From assembly GCA_001898385.1 (NCBI GenBank), contig MKTT01000119.1, forward strand, positions 18,971 to 82,970: DNA of 64,000 nt, in the 5' to 3' direction. Positions 51,775 through 60,721 of this stretch are shown here, piece by piece (the first letter of the stretch is position 1; the number at the start of each line of letters is the position of its first letter). A model generated the notes under the pieces. The model was not told the origin of the DNA. It worked only from the letters and a program-made list of their open reading frames with translations, and did not search any database. The DNA is from Planctomycetales bacterium 71-10 (lineage in GTDB: Bacteria; Planctomycetota; Planctomycetia; Isosphaerales; Isosphaeraceae). The position numbers and the translations under genes were made by a program.

Positions 51775-53464
51775 GGTTCCCTCCCTCCGAGATCGGCGAC
51801 GCCTGGGCGTCGCCCTTCCTCCAGGGCCTCCACGACGTCAGCCGATCGCGGACCCCTTCCGTCGGCGGCTCCTGCCGGCTGGTCAGCCGGGTGATCCGCT
51901 TCCGTTCCACATAGTCGAGCAGCTGCTCCGTGGCGCGGAGGACGTTGAAGCGGGCGAGTTGCAGGTTGTACCACCGCGTCCAGCGGTTGGCGTCGGCCCG
52001 CAGCACGTTGACCCGCGCGCCGAGCGCCTCGACCCAGATCGCCTGCTTCTGCTCGTACAGCCGCTCGATCCGCTCCAGCAATTCGTGCTGGAGCTTCAGC
52101 TCGGCCTCGCTCAGCTCCCACTCGCGGACCGACTGCCGCCAGCGGTCCCAGGAGTTCCCGGCGTCGACCGCCACCTCGATCAGGGCCTTCTCCAGCTCGA
52201 GCTGCGATTGGATCACGTCGAGCCGGGCCTCTCGGATGCCCGACCACATGCCGATGTCGACGACCGGCAGGCCGTAGGTGGACCCGAAGATCGCGCCCAG
52301 CGTGATGCCGCCGTTCCTGTCGGGGCTGGTGTTCTTGAAGCCCAGCTCGGCCGGGAGGCGGCCTTCGCCCAGCAGGTTCAGGATGTTCCGCTTCTGCTGG
52401 AGGCGGGCGATCCGCAGGCCCACGACGCGGAGCCGCACGTCGACCCGCTGCTGCTTGGCCAGCTCGACGGCCTCCTCGCGAGAGCCGGGGAAGTCGGGCA
52501 TCCAGCGCAGGTCCACCTCGTCGGGGTCGTCCAGGTCGAAGCCGTAGGAGTAATCCATCCGGATCGGGACGACCGCCTGCTGCGGCACGAGCAGCCGGCT
52601 CTGATGGAGGACCACCGCCAATTCGCGCTGGGCGACCCGCGATTCCTTCTCAAGGTCGGCGAGCAGGACGCGGGCCTTGTCCTTGCCGACGACGGCCTCC
52701 GTGACCTCGACGTCGTGCGTCTGATTCTGCTTGAGCTTGCGGCGCGTCAGCCCCAGGGTCTCCTCGGCCAGCTCGACGCCCAGCCGGGCGGTGCGGATCC
52801 CGTAGTCGACCTGCTTCGCCTGGTAGTACCCCTGGATCGCCAGCATCATCTGGGATCGCCGCACCAGCTGCTCCATCAGCACCTTGGCATGGACGCCCTC
52901 CTCGGCGATCGGCAGCGCGGTGATGTGCCCGGACGGGGCCAGGGGGAAGTACAGGTTGGCCCGATTGAGCGCCGCCTGCTGGAGCCCCGGGCTCCCCTCC
53001 AGCAAGGCCCCGCCGGTGACGTCCGGCATGATGATGATCTTGCCGGGGCCGCCGAGCTGGTTGAAGGCCACCGCCAGCTGGGGGAGGTTGATGAGCGGCA
53101 CGAACTCCTTCAGGGCCTCGAAGCGGGCGACCGCGGCCGTCCGCACGGCGACGTTGGCCTGCACCGTCTCCACGTTGGCCAGGCTCTGGCGGATCGCCTC
53201 GTCCAGGCTCAGCGGGACGGGCGGCGGGGCCGGCGCGGCGACCCCTTCGGGCGAAGCCCCCTCGGATGCGGCCCCCTCGGATGCGGCCCCCTCGGCCGCG
53301 GAGCCGGCCGGCGCGGGCCCGGCCTCCTGGGCCCGGGGGCCCGCCGCGACGCCGACCAGCACCGCGAGGGTCGCGAGCATGGCCGTCGGCCGGAGGCGGC
53401 GCGAGGCCGCGTTCGGGCGGGGGGCGGCCGGGCCGGCCGCTCGCCGCCGAGTACGGGTCACCAT
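51761..53464 (-). CDS. TolC-family outer-membrane efflux protein
   Basis: 567 residues. Signal-like N-terminus (residues ~28-45) followed by an Ala/Glu/Pro-rich spacer with three copies of GAASEG-like units. The core has the OEP pattern of two helical repeats: SLDEAIRQSLANVETVQANV, then a first hairpin, and ELEKALIEVAVDAGNSWDRW, ELSEAELKLQHELLERIERL, LLDYVERKRITRL. In TolC such repeats build the periplasmic tunnel and beta barrel. Together with the HlyD protein and MFS pump it would form a channel through the outer membrane. The start overlaps the HlyD stop by 7 bases. C-terminal tail after TSRQEPP is variable. Confidence 0.88.
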   Translation of the reverse strand: MVTRTRRRAAGPAAPRPNAASRRLRPTAMLATLAVLVGVAAGPRAQEAGPAPAGSAAEGAASEGAASEGASPEGVAAPAPPPVPLSLDEAIRQSLANVETVQANVAVRTAAVARFEALKEFVPLINLPQLAVAFNQLGGPGKIIIMPDVTGGALLEGSPGLQQAALNRANLYFPLAPSGHITALPIAEEGVHAKVLMEQLVRRSQMMLAIQGYYQAKQVDYGIRTARLGVELAEETLGLTRRKLKQNQTHDVEVTEAVVGKDKARVLLADLEKESRVAQRELAVVLHQSRLLVPQQAVVPIRMDYSYGFDLDDPDEVDLRWMPDFPGSREEAVELAKQQRVDVRLRVVGLRIARLQQKRNILNLLGEGRLPAELGFKNTSPDRNGGITLGAIFGSTYGLPVVDIGMWSGIREARLDVIQSQLELEKALIEVAVDAGNSWDRWRQSVREWELSEAELKLQHELLERIERLYEQKQAIWVEALGARVNVLRADANRWTRWYNLQLARFNVLRATEQLLDYVERKRITRLTSRQEPPTEGVRDRLTSWRPWRKGDAQASPISEGGNRAKP

Positions 53465-54750
53465 TCATGCGCCCCCTTACGGACATGGCGGGTCGTGTCG
53501 ATCGTGATCCGCGTCGACATCCCGGGCCGGATGCGATGGCCCGGGTTCTCCCGGCGCGCGAACCGGATGCGCACCGGCAGGCGCTGCACCACCCGGACGA
53601 AATTGCCCGTGGCGTTGTCCGGCGGGAAGAGCGAGAACACCGCCCCCGACCCGCCCGCGACGCTCTCCACCCAGCCGTCGAACGTCTCGCCGGCGACGGC
53701 GTCCACGCCGATCTTCACCGCCTGGCCGACGCGGACGTCCCGCATCTGGTTCTCCCGCAGGTTGGCGACGATCCAGAGGTTGTCGAAGTCGAGCGGGACG
53801 ATGCTGAGGAACGGCTTGTGGGCCTCCACCGTCTGGCCGACCTGGATCGTGCGCCGGCCGATGACCCCGGCCCTCGGGGCGCGGATCAGCGTGTCGCTCA
53901 GGTCGAGCTTCGCCTGCCGCAGCTTGGCCTCGGCCAGCGATTGCTCGTCGCGCAGGGCCAGGGCCGTGTCGGCCGCGACGGTCGGCTGCTTCTGCTCGGC
54001 CTCCGCCCGGCCGACCGCCGCCTCGGCGTTGGCCAGCGCCTTGCGGGTCTTCTCCAGCCGGACGCGGGCCTCTTGCAGCTCCAGCTCGCTGGCCAGGACC
54101 TGGCGCTCCGCCCCCTTGATGTCGCTCTGCAGCGACTCCACCTTGGCGACCGCCGAGCGATAGGTCGCCTCGCGATTGTCGAACTCCTGCACGGGGACGT
54201 CGCCGCTCTGGGACAGGCTCTTGAACCGCTGATAGTAATCCTGGGCGTTCCGCCTCATCGCCTCCAGGCCCGGCATCTGGGCCTGCAAGGCGGCCAGGAC
54301 CTCCTTCTCCTTCTCATGCAGCCGGATGTGCGTCTGCACCGAGACCTCGGCGGCCTGGACCATCTGGTCGGCCTCGTCGCGGTTGGCCTGCGCCGCGATC
54401 AGCATCGACTTGCGATCGTCCGACGTGAACGACGCCGTCACCTCGGCGGCCTCGGCCGCGTTGCCGGCCCGGTGGTAGCCCGCCAGCGCCTGGTCCACGG
54501 CGACCTGGAACTCCACCGGATTGAGCTGCGCGATCGGGTCGCCGGGCTGGACGATCATATTGTCGTCCACGAACAGCGCCACCACCTGCCCGGTCACGTT
54601 GGCGGAGATGGGCGTGATGTTGCTGACGACGTAGGCGTTATCCGTATACACATCGGTCCATGTGCTCCACAGGTACAACGCCTCTCCGCCGATCGCCAGC
54701 GCCGCGAGGGACAGCAGGAACCAGGACCGCCCAGAAATCAGGCGAGGCAT
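53458..54750 (-). CDS. HlyD/EmrA-type membrane-fusion protein
   Basis: 430 residues. Short cytoplasmic N-terminus, one membrane helix (RSWFLLSLAALAIGGEALYL, ~9-28), then TDVYTDNAYVVSNITPISAN, the lipoyl/barrel-sandwich start typical of EmrA. Two long coiled-coil helices fill ~95-255 (e.g. EKEKEVLAALQAQMPGLEAM, KLRQAKLDLSDTLIRAPRAG). The second lipoyl half follows (RAPRAGVIGRRTIQVGQTVE), then the beta-barrel DNLWIVANLRENQ. It links the MFS pump to the TolC-like channel in the periplasm. Start at MPRLISG; an upstream ATG at 54834 would add a 28-residue leader. First gene of the operon; TATAAT lies upstream. Confidence 0.92.
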   Translation of the reverse strand: MPRLISGRSWFLLSLAALAIGGEALYLWSTWTDVYTDNAYVVSNITPISANVTGQVVALFVDDNMIVQPGDPIAQLNPVEFQVAVDQALAGYHRAGNAAEAAEVTASFTSDDRKSMLIAAQANRDEADQMVQAAEVSVQTHIRLHEKEKEVLAALQAQMPGLEAMRRNAQDYYQRFKSLSQSGDVPVQEFDNREATYRSAVAKVESLQSDIKGAERQVLASELELQEARVRLEKTRKALANAEAAVGRAEAEQKQPTVAADTALALRDEQSLAEAKLRQAKLDLSDTLIRAPRAGVIGRRTIQVGQTVEAHKPFLSIVPLDFDNLWIVANLRENQMRDVRVGQAVKIGVDAVAGETFDGWVESVAGGSGAVFSLFPPDNATGNFVRVVQRLPVRIRFARRENPGHRIRPGMSTRITIDTTRHVRKGAHEW

Positions 54751-54851
54751 CGATCTTCGTCCAGTCGTTTTGTATGCGACGTCGCAATCCCCCCCCTGCC
54801 GGGACGAGGGGGAGCCCTGCGGCGATCGCCACATGAGCGGAATTGACCACC

Positions 54852-54857
54852 ATTATA
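54852..54857 (-). promoter_or_regulatory. -10 element TATAAT for the efflux operon
   Basis: ATTATA on the plus strand reads TATAAT leftward, about 100 bases before the HlyD ATG. No -35 match at 17 bases; the flanking 54.8-55.2 kb gap is less GC-rich and holds no gene. Confidence 0.5.
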
Positions 54858-55200
54858 GATTCGGCGAACAGCGCGTATTTCGCCAACAATATCGATCGCG
54901 ACGGCCCGTCGACCCGCGCCAACGCCGCCCGGCTCGGCCGCGTCGTCGGCGAGCCGGGCCCGAGCGCGACCGGGCCGACGTCGATGCTCGGCATGAATGC
55001 GCCAAAATATTGAGGCGCAAGCACGCTCGCACGAGCCGTCGGCGCCCGATCAGCCACGTCGCGGGCCCGCGGAATCGTCCGCCCCCGCGCGGTTCACGGG
55101 TCGACCCTATGAAATGTGCACCTCGATGTCCAGATCACTCGCGGGCGATTTCCCGGCGCGGCCCCGGGCCCCCGCCCCCCGCCGCGCGGGAGCGGGCCGC

Positions 55201-56613
55201 CTACGGCCTGTGCAGCACCACCAGCGACGGCCCCCGGTACATCTCCTCGTACCCCTGCTCCCGGAAGGCCCGGACCTCCGGCCGCTCCGGCAGCCTCCAG
55301 AAGATCCAGCGGATCTCGGGCCCGAGCCTCGGATAGCCTTGCGGCTGGTTGGTCGTCAGGACGTGGCTGTACAGGGCCTTGCGCGAGGAGAGCGGGGCCG
55401 AGAACTCATACGACGCCAGCACGGCGTCGTCCGGGCCGACCCGGCCCGCCCAGGCCCAGAACGGCTCGACGTCGGCGGCGTCGACCGGCCTCGGGATGTG
55501 CCCCATGCGCCGGAGCGTCTCGCGCAGGCCGAACGCCGACCATCCCGCCGCCGCCAGCCAGACGACGGCCAGGATCGCCGCCCCCCCGCGACGCCCCTTC
55601 AGCCGGGCGGCCAGCCGCGCATATCCGATCAGCCCGGCGGCCATCGCCGTCGCCAGCGCCGGGGCGGTGTAGCGGACGTGGTGCCACGACGGCCCGAACA
55701 GCATCCTCATCGCCCACCGCCCGGAGCCGAGGCTCCAGATCCACGGCGCCGCGAGCAGCGCCGCGACGGGTGCCAACAGGGCGAGCGCCGACCATGCCCC
55801 CAGGCCGTCGCGCACCACCCACCTCAGCGTCTCCAAAGTCTGCGCCAGGGTCGGCCTGGGGCCGAGGAACTGGTCGACGTACTGCTCCGGCGCGTTCCGG
55901 CCGACGACCAGCTTGAGATAGACGAAGTAGACGAGGATCCAGCCCAGGCCGACGTCGAACAGGATCAGCCGCCATCGGGCCTTGCGGCCGACGTCCTCGT
56001 CCTCACGAGCCGGCAGGAACGCCAGCGCGGCGACGACGACCGCGAACTCCTGCCGGCAGGCCAGCATCCCCGCCACGGCCGCCGCCGTCAGCCCGGGGCG
56101 GCGCGACCGCACGCCCTGATACGCCCAGAGCACGAACGGGATCCCCGCCTGGATCTCCCGGAAGTCGTTCCAGGCCATCGGCCAGAGCAGCGGCGAGAGC
56201 GCCACCAGCCCGACCGCCGAGAGCGCCGCGCGATCCGAGCCGGACTCCGACCGCGCCAGCGTGAACGCCGCCGGGATCGTCCACCAGAAGATCACGCCGG
56301 CGAAGACGAGGATCGTCCGCGGGTCGGGGAACGCCAGGTAGAAGGGGATCATCGCCAGGCGGATCGGCCCCAGGTGCATCGACCGCCAGGCCGACGGCCC
56401 CTCGATCCCCAGCGGGCCGATCGGCCGCGCCGTGATGAGCCCGTCGCCGTGCGTGACCGACCAGATCGACTGGTTGTAGTACGCCAGGTCCCACGACCAG
56501 CCGACCTTCAGGTCGCGATAATCCCGGAGCGTCTTCGCGACCGTCGTCGCCGTGAGCGTCGCAGTCAACGTCGCCACGATCAGCCAGGTCCCGGCCCTCT
56601 CGTCGATGCGCAT
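55201..56613 (-). CDS. DUF2079 multi-pass membrane protein
   Basis: 470 residues. The N-terminus MRIDERAGTWLIVATLTATL is the first membrane segment. Then comes VGWSWDLAYYNQSIWSVTHG with the D-L-x-x-Y-x-Q/N-x-x-W pattern of DUF2079, a family related to membrane-bound GT-C glycosyltransferases that use lipid-linked sugars. About eight further helices follow (WTIPAAFTLARSES, ALLAPVAALLAAPWIWSLGS, AAILAVVWLAAAGWSAFGLR), and the soluble C-terminus reads YPRLGPEIRWIFWRLPERPE. The start is preceded by AAGGGGAGG and by a TATAAT at 56639. Acceptor and donor unknown; a role in envelope glycosylation is inferred. Confidence 0.85.
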   Translation of the reverse strand: MRIDERAGTWLIVATLTATLTATTVAKTLRDYRDLKVGWSWDLAYYNQSIWSVTHGDGLITARPIGPLGIEGPSAWRSMHLGPIRLAMIPFYLAFPDPRTILVFAGVIFWWTIPAAFTLARSESGSDRAALSAVGLVALSPLLWPMAWNDFREIQAGIPFVLWAYQGVRSRRPGLTAAAVAGMLACRQEFAVVVAALAFLPAREDEDVGRKARWRLILFDVGLGWILVYFVYLKLVVGRNAPEQYVDQFLGPRPTLAQTLETLRWVVRDGLGAWSALALLAPVAALLAAPWIWSLGSGRWAMRMLFGPSWHHVRYTAPALATAMAAGLIGYARLAARLKGRRGGAAILAVVWLAAAGWSAFGLRETLRRMGHIPRPVDAADVEPFWAWAGRVGPDDAVLASYEFSAPLSSRKALYSHVLTTNQPQGYPRLGPEIRWIFWRLPERPEVRAFREQGYEEMYRGPSLVVLHRP

Positions 56614-56638
56614 CGGTCGCCGCCTCCCCTTGGCGGCG

Positions 56639-56644
56639 ATTATA
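56639..56644 (-). promoter_or_regulatory. -10 element TATAAT for the DUF2079 gene
   Basis: ATTATA on the plus strand, so TATAAT leftward, 26 bases before the ATG at 56613. Together with the AAGGGGAGG ribosome site it makes a short leader. Confidence 0.55.
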
Positions 56645-56965
56645 CGCGATCGGCTCGCCCGCGGGGGCGCAGACCGTCCGCCCCCCAGGACCGGGACGGC
56701 GTCGGCCACTCCACCTCCGAGCGGAAACCGGTCTGCCGGTCGCCGTCCCGGTCCTGGCCAAAAACATCCTTCCTTGTCGACACGCACAAAACAAAACGTT
56801 CCACTCGCGTTATTGAGGCTGCATCATCCTTATCAACGCCAAATCGAGGCGACGGGCCTGCATCGTGCGGCCTCCCGCCGACGGCCGAACCGAGGCTTGT
56901 CGAGCGGCCCAGTTCCATCCAACGGCGTGCGAGCGCAGGCGGATTCCGACCGCGATTCAAATGCA
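56645..56965. other. gap left of the insertion sequence, no gene seen
   Basis: About 320 bases, AT-richer near 56770-56830. No gene, RNA or repeat recognised. The flank of the insertion sequence starts at 56966. Confidence 0.35.
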
Positions 56966-58036
56966 ATAGGAGTTACGCTGTAGTAGATAACGGCACGGAT
57001 TGCGCCCGACCGATGGTCGCCGTAGGATCGGGCATGAGCCGAGTCAAGTGCAGCGACGAGGACTACATCGACTTCCTGATCGCCACGCCGCGGGCGGCCA
57101 GCTGCCGCGAGGCGGCGAGGAGCGGCCCCGACCGCCCCGCCCCGGCCGCCCACGACGCCTATACCCGGCTGCTCCACCGCCTGGAGCCCGACCCCGAGAC
57201 GCCCTGGGCCGAGGTCGAGCCGCTGCTCCGCAAGGACGACGGCGTCCTGGTCCTCGACGACTCCACGCTCGACAAGCTCTACGCCCGGAAGATCGAGCCG
57301 GTGCACCGCCACTGGTCGGGCAAGCATCGCAAGGTCGTCCGGGGCGTCAACCTGATCAGCCTGGTCTGGTCCGACGGCGACCGCGTCATACCGGTCGACT
57401 ATCGGCTCTACGACGCCCCCGACGACGGCCTGACCAAGAACGACCACTTCGCGGCCATGGTCGCCGGGGCGTCCCGCCGCGGCTTCCGGCCGCGGGCGGT
57501 CCTCTTCGACGGCTGGTACTCCAGCCTGGCGAACCTCAAGCAGGTCCGCGGCCTGGGCTGGACCTTCCTCACCCAGCTGAAGTCCAACCGCCGCCTCGAC
57601 GTCGACCGCGCCGGCTATCGCCCGGTCTCGCAGCTGGCCATCGGCGACGGCGGCCTGGTCGTCCATATGGAGGGGTTCGGCCCGCTCCGCGTGTTCAAGG
57701 CGGCCTCCCGAGACGGGGACGTTGAATACTGGGCGACCAACGACCTCGGGATGGACGAGCTGGGCCGGCAGATGCTGGCCGAGTGATGCTGGGCCGTGGA
57801 GGAGTATCACCGGGCCTTGGAGCAGTGCTGCAACGTCGAGCGATGCCAGGCCCGGTCGGCCTGCGCGCAACGGAACCACGTCGGGATGGCGATCCGGGCG
57901 TTCGCCCGCCTCTCCTGGAACTTCTACGCCACCGGCGTCAGCTGGTACGAAGCCAAGACGGCCGTCGTCCGCGAGGCCGTCCGCGCCTACCGCGGCCGCC
58001 CCCTCGACCGGCCCCCGCCTATCGCGTAAGTCCTAT
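56966..58036 (+). mobile_element. insertion sequence, IS701/IS4-like, with 13-bp terminal inverted repeats
   Basis: Left end ATAGGAGTTACGC (56966-56978) and right end GCGTAAGTCCTAT (58024-58036) are inverted repeats with one mismatch, enclosing a single transposase frame; total 1071 bp. The transposase stop TAA lies within the right repeat. No certain target-site duplication is visible (bases beside the ends differ), so outer ends could be a few bases longer. The IS701-like end sequence and the transposase type agree. The transposase is interrupted, so this copy is probably immobile. Confidence 0.8.
57034..58029 (+). pseudogene. DDE transposase interrupted by an in-frame TGA
   Basis: The frame reads YIDFLIATPRAASCREAARS at the start, first catalytic Asp in VLVLDDSTLDK, second in AVLFDGWYSS, then LDELGRQMLAE-like ending at TGA (57784-57786). 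The very next codons continue in the same frame as CWAVEEYHRALEQCCNVERC and run to TAA at 58029, ending ISWYEAKTA-like (VSWYEAKTAVVREAVRAY). The YHR...E part carries the third catalytic acid, so the stop removes it. One base change (CGA or GGA to TGA) would restore a ~331-residue transposase. An ATG at 57013 is an alternative start. Confidence 0.85.
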
Positions 58037-58363
58037 GACATACAAATTGTCGCCGAGAAAACAGGCGGTGTTGCCCAAAGACAACCTATCTCTATTCCGC
58101 CGCTCTCATCTTGCACCTGGCCGAGACCATCATATAGTAGAATGCAACCGAATGGCCGATTTTCGGCTAAAACAATGACAATCAACACGTCGCCGGCGAG
58201 CGTAAGAGGCCAGGGATTTCCGCTCGAATTTCCCGCGTCGCCAGCCCTTTGCTCTGATCATTGAAAAGAGTGTTCAAGCGAAAACACCATGAGTCTCCTG
58301 GTTCCTGAGCCGACGAACCGGGCTCGTGGATATCGCGTCTCAAGCTCCGGAGAGTTAAGAAAC
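58037..58363. other. gap right of the insertion sequence, leader of the PEP-CTERM gene
   Basis: 327 bases, markedly less GC-rich than coding DNA. ATATAGTAGAATG near 58133-58144 includes TAGAAT, a possible -10 far (about 220 bases) before the PEP-CTERM start. No other feature recognised. Confidence 0.4.
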
Positions 58364-59068
58364 ATGAAAGTTCGAGTGCCTCTCCCCGCGATGATCGCCC
58401 TCTTGGCCCTGGCGACGATTCCGCCCGGGGCCCGCGCCGCGGATCTCATCGTGAGCAACCTCACCGAGCCGCACAGCAGCTTCGACACCCTCCGGGCGTA
58501 TGTTCCCCCGAATACGTCGGGGTGGGATTCGGCACAGGGCTTCACCACCGGGACGAACAGTTACTTACTCGATACGATCTCGGCGAATCTGGGGAATTTC
58601 GATCCCGGTCCAAACGACGACTACACGTTCTCCGCCGACCTCTATGCCGCGAACAGCGACGGCACACCAGGGACGTTCCTGACGAGCTTCAACCATGCCG
58701 CCGTCCCGGCATCCGGGTTTGCCGACGTCGTCTTCAACCCCATCACCCAGGTCCTGCTCAGCGCCGGCACCACCTATCTGTTCGTGCTCAAGAGCTCGTC
58801 GGCCGATGGGAAGGGCGGCGTCGCTTGGTCTTACGCGGATACGTTCAATAGTTCAGGACCTGGCACCCTGCCGTACTTCAACACCAGCTACGATGGCGGC
58901 GCCACCTGGAATGGGCCGTTCGCGCCTCCGATAGGTGGCGCGCCATACCTGATCCAGGTCAACGGAACTCCGCCGGTTCCCGAACCGGGCTCATGGCTGC
59001 TCAGCGCAATCGGTTTCGGTGCCGCGCTGAAGGCCGCTCGTCGATTCAGGCCGCGCCGGGCAGGCTGA
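58364..59068 (+). CDS. PEP-CTERM sorting-domain protein (choice-of-anchor type)
   Basis: 234 residues. Signal peptide MKVRVPLPAMIALLALATIP ending GARA-AD. The mature domain runs DTLRAYVPPN, SAQGFTTGTNSYLLDTISAN, DYTFSADLYAANSDGTPGTF and LSAGTTYLFVLKSSS, the pattern of choice-of-anchor beta domains in exported planctomycete/verrucomicrobial proteins. The C-terminus PVPEPGSWLLSAIGFGAALK plus RRFRPRRAG is a full PEP-CTERM signal: VPEP motif, hydrophobic helix, basic end. Such proteins are recognised by exosortase and displayed at the surface. GGAGAG precedes the ATG at 58364 by 9 bases. Its GC content is lower than average, and it sits between mobile elements. Confidence 0.9.
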   Translation: MKVRVPLPAMIALLALATIPPGARAADLIVSNLTEPHSSFDTLRAYVPPNTSGWDSAQGFTTGTNSYLLDTISANLGNFDPGPNDDYTFSADLYAANSDGTPGTFLTSFNHAAVPASGFADVVFNPITQVLLSAGTTYLFVLKSSSADGKGGVAWSYADTFNSSGPGTLPYFNTSYDGGATWNGPFAPPIGGAPYLIQVNGTPPVPEPGSWLLSAIGFGAALKAARRFRPRRAG

Positions 59069-59115
59069 TCCGTCGCGGTCCCTTGAAAGCTGCACGTTCC
59101 GAGATTGCATGAGCG

Positions 59116-59683
59116 TCAGGCCGTGAGCCGCAGCATCCTGCCCGCGACGGCCTGAATCTCGGCGTCGGATGGGCCGGCCCGCATGATCGCGAGGATTTCG
59201 CCGAGCAGCAATTCGCGACGCCAGGCTCGGCGTTTGTCGGCGTGGCTGGGGCGGGCCGGTTTGTTTGTCCCAGGGGGACTCGGAGCGGTCCACCAGCAGT
59301 TCGGCCTCGGATGGTGCGGAACGCGGGCCGATGCTTCGGGTCGATCGTCGGCAGGTCCACCTTGCGGACGTAGAGCCGCGACAGGAGCGGAAGGGCGATC
59401 ACGCCCCAGGACCGATGCTCGACGAGCAGGGCCGACACGACGAAGACGTGGCCGTAGACGTGGGCCGAGCCGGCCTCCCCGCCGCGGCGACGGCGATGTA
59501 GCAGGACCGGTATCGGCCGCTCAGCCCCGCGGCCCGGATCCAGGTCGTGACGGTCCGCCTCCCGCCGGCCAGCGACGCCCCGGCGAACAGCAGGGCCAGC
59601 CTCGGCGCCGACCACCCGTCGAGCGGCCCGGAGAGTCGGACGAACCGCTGGCAAGGGGCGAGGGTCGGATGCGAGGATGTCAT
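59116..59683 (-). pseudogene. frameshifted transposase remnant
   Basis: The N-terminal part in one frame (from ATG at 59683) reads RFVRLSGPLDGWSAPRLALL, GRRTVTTWIRAAGLSGRYRS, typical of a DDE transposase start. The continuation lies in a second frame (VYGHVFVVSALLVEHRSWGV, LPLLSRLYVRKVDLP, DPKHRPAFRT). The tail is in a third frame: RRELLLGEILAIMRAGPSD, ending RMLRLTA at a stop at 59116. At least two frameshifts separate the pieces, so it cannot be functional. A different family from the IS at 57 kb. Confidence 0.75.
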
Positions 59684-59785
59684 CGGGGTCGGCTCCGGTC
59701 GAGACGCCTGGCAGTCGTGACAACCGCCAGCGTCCCGCTCGGGCCGGCCCCGTCCACTCGGTGCTTGTCGGGCCGCTCAAACGCT

Positions 59786-60163
59786 ATGGATGACGAGACG
59801 CACTTCCTGGAGATCGCCGCCGATCGAGAGGCGTTCGTCCTCTGCCTGGCGCTCGGGACGCTGGAAGCCATGCGCAGCGGGGCGTGGCCTCTAGGGGTCG
59901 CCATCTGGACGCTTGGCCGTCCGGCCTTCATGCAACCCTTGAAGCGGGGCGGCGTCGCCGCCGAAGTGGCGGCGACGCTTGAGGACGCCGACGAGTTGGA
60001 GTCGCTGGCCAACCTCTGCGGACGACCCGCCGCCGATGCCAGGCTCGACCGGATGATCGCCGCCGTCCGTACACGGCTCGCCGTGTTGCACGATCACGCT
60101 TGGCACGCGCGCTGGTCGGAAAGGCCGCACGAGCGACCGGACACGCCAGAAAACTCGATCTGA
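59786..60163 (+). CDS. small hypothetical protein
   Basis: 125 residues, not recognised. MDDETHFLEIAADREAFVLC, LEAMRSGAWPLGVAIWTLGR, RPAFMQPLKRGGVAAEVAAT, LESLANLCGRPAADARLDRM: mostly helical, acidic, no signal peptide or membrane helix. Codon use fits real coding in this genome and the segment order seems conserved-looking. It stands in a region of mobile-element debris, so it may be cargo or an old neighbour. No clear ribosome site (GCTATG directly). Cytoplasmic; function unknown. Confidence 0.5.
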   Translation: MDDETHFLEIAADREAFVLCLALGTLEAMRSGAWPLGVAIWTLGRPAFMQPLKRGGVAAEVAATLEDADELESLANLCGRPAADARLDRMIAAVRTRLAVLHDHAWHARWSERPHERPDTPENSI

Positions 60164-60246
60164 AACGCGTCCCCGTGTGGTCCTCGCCGCGCAATGATAC
60201 GAAGTCAGGCATTTCCGGGTGGCTTTACGCGTCTGTCGTGTACACC

Positions 60247-60301
60247 AAATCCCGGAAAGTGCAGCTCGATGCGAATGGATTAAATCGCGGAAAGTGCAGC
60301 T
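60247..60301 (+). repeat. 20-bp direct repeat
   Basis: AAATCCCGGAAAGTGCAGCT (60247-60266) and AAATCGCGGAAAGTGCAGCT (60282-60301) differ at one position and start 35 bases apart. They lie just before a truncated gene, as expected for ends of mobile elements. Confidence 0.6.
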
Positions 60302-60349
60302 TCCCGGAAGGCGGCCGGAAGTCGGTCAAGCATTTCGAATGGGAGACCA

Positions 60350-60628
60350 CCGTCAACGGACCTGCATTTCAATCGCGACTACCCCAAATCCCTGTTCTGG
60401 CCCGTCTACGACCCCGGCGTCGTGGTCTGGGACAGGACGAAGAACAAGCATTACCACACGCCCGAAGACAAGTCCGACGCGGCAGCGGCGATCCCGCCCG
60501 CCGGCGAGGTCGCCCCGATCCGCGCCACGCCGCCCGGCGATTGGACGGGCACGGCCTCCCTCGTCGGCATCGGCCTGGGGTTGGCGATCCTCGCGACGAG
60601 CCTCGTGATGTGGCTGCGCCGGGCGTAG
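60350..60628 (+). pseudogene. 3' fragment of a membrane-protein gene
   Basis: The frame reads TDLHFNRDYPKSLFWPVYDP, GVVVWDRTKNKHYHTPEDKS and then a Pro/Ala linker, ending with a helix (GTASLVGIGLGLAILATSLV) and MWLRRA. It is coherent coding in its last 90 residues, but no start or upstream part exists and the direct repeats lie immediately before it. A truncated gene left after insertion or deletion is the simplest reading. Could be a small gene from the GTG at 60422 (68 residues). Confidence 0.45.
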
Positions 60629-60657
60629 CCGGATCTCACCCTCGGTTTCGAAACGCC

Positions 60658-60692
60658 GAGGGCCGCCGACCCCGTTGGAGTCGACGGCCCTC
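60658..60692 (-). terminator. hairpin terminator of nrdJ
   Basis: GAGGGCCGCCGAC (60658-60670) pairs with GTCGACGGCCCTC (60680-60692) with one mismatch over a nine-base loop, 30 bases past the nrdJ stop in the direction of transcription. A smaller CCCTCGG/CCGAGGG hairpin follows at about 60638-60661. No long T tract. Confidence 0.6.
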
Positions 60693-60721
60693 GATGGGTT
60701 CACGCCTTCAGCCCGCGGCGG

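Noticed and set aside
54834..54834. Upstream ATG as start of the HlyD gene
   Set aside because: It adds 28 residues with Gln/Gly/Cys composition unlike the family; the membrane segment starts correctly from 54750. Not fully excluded.
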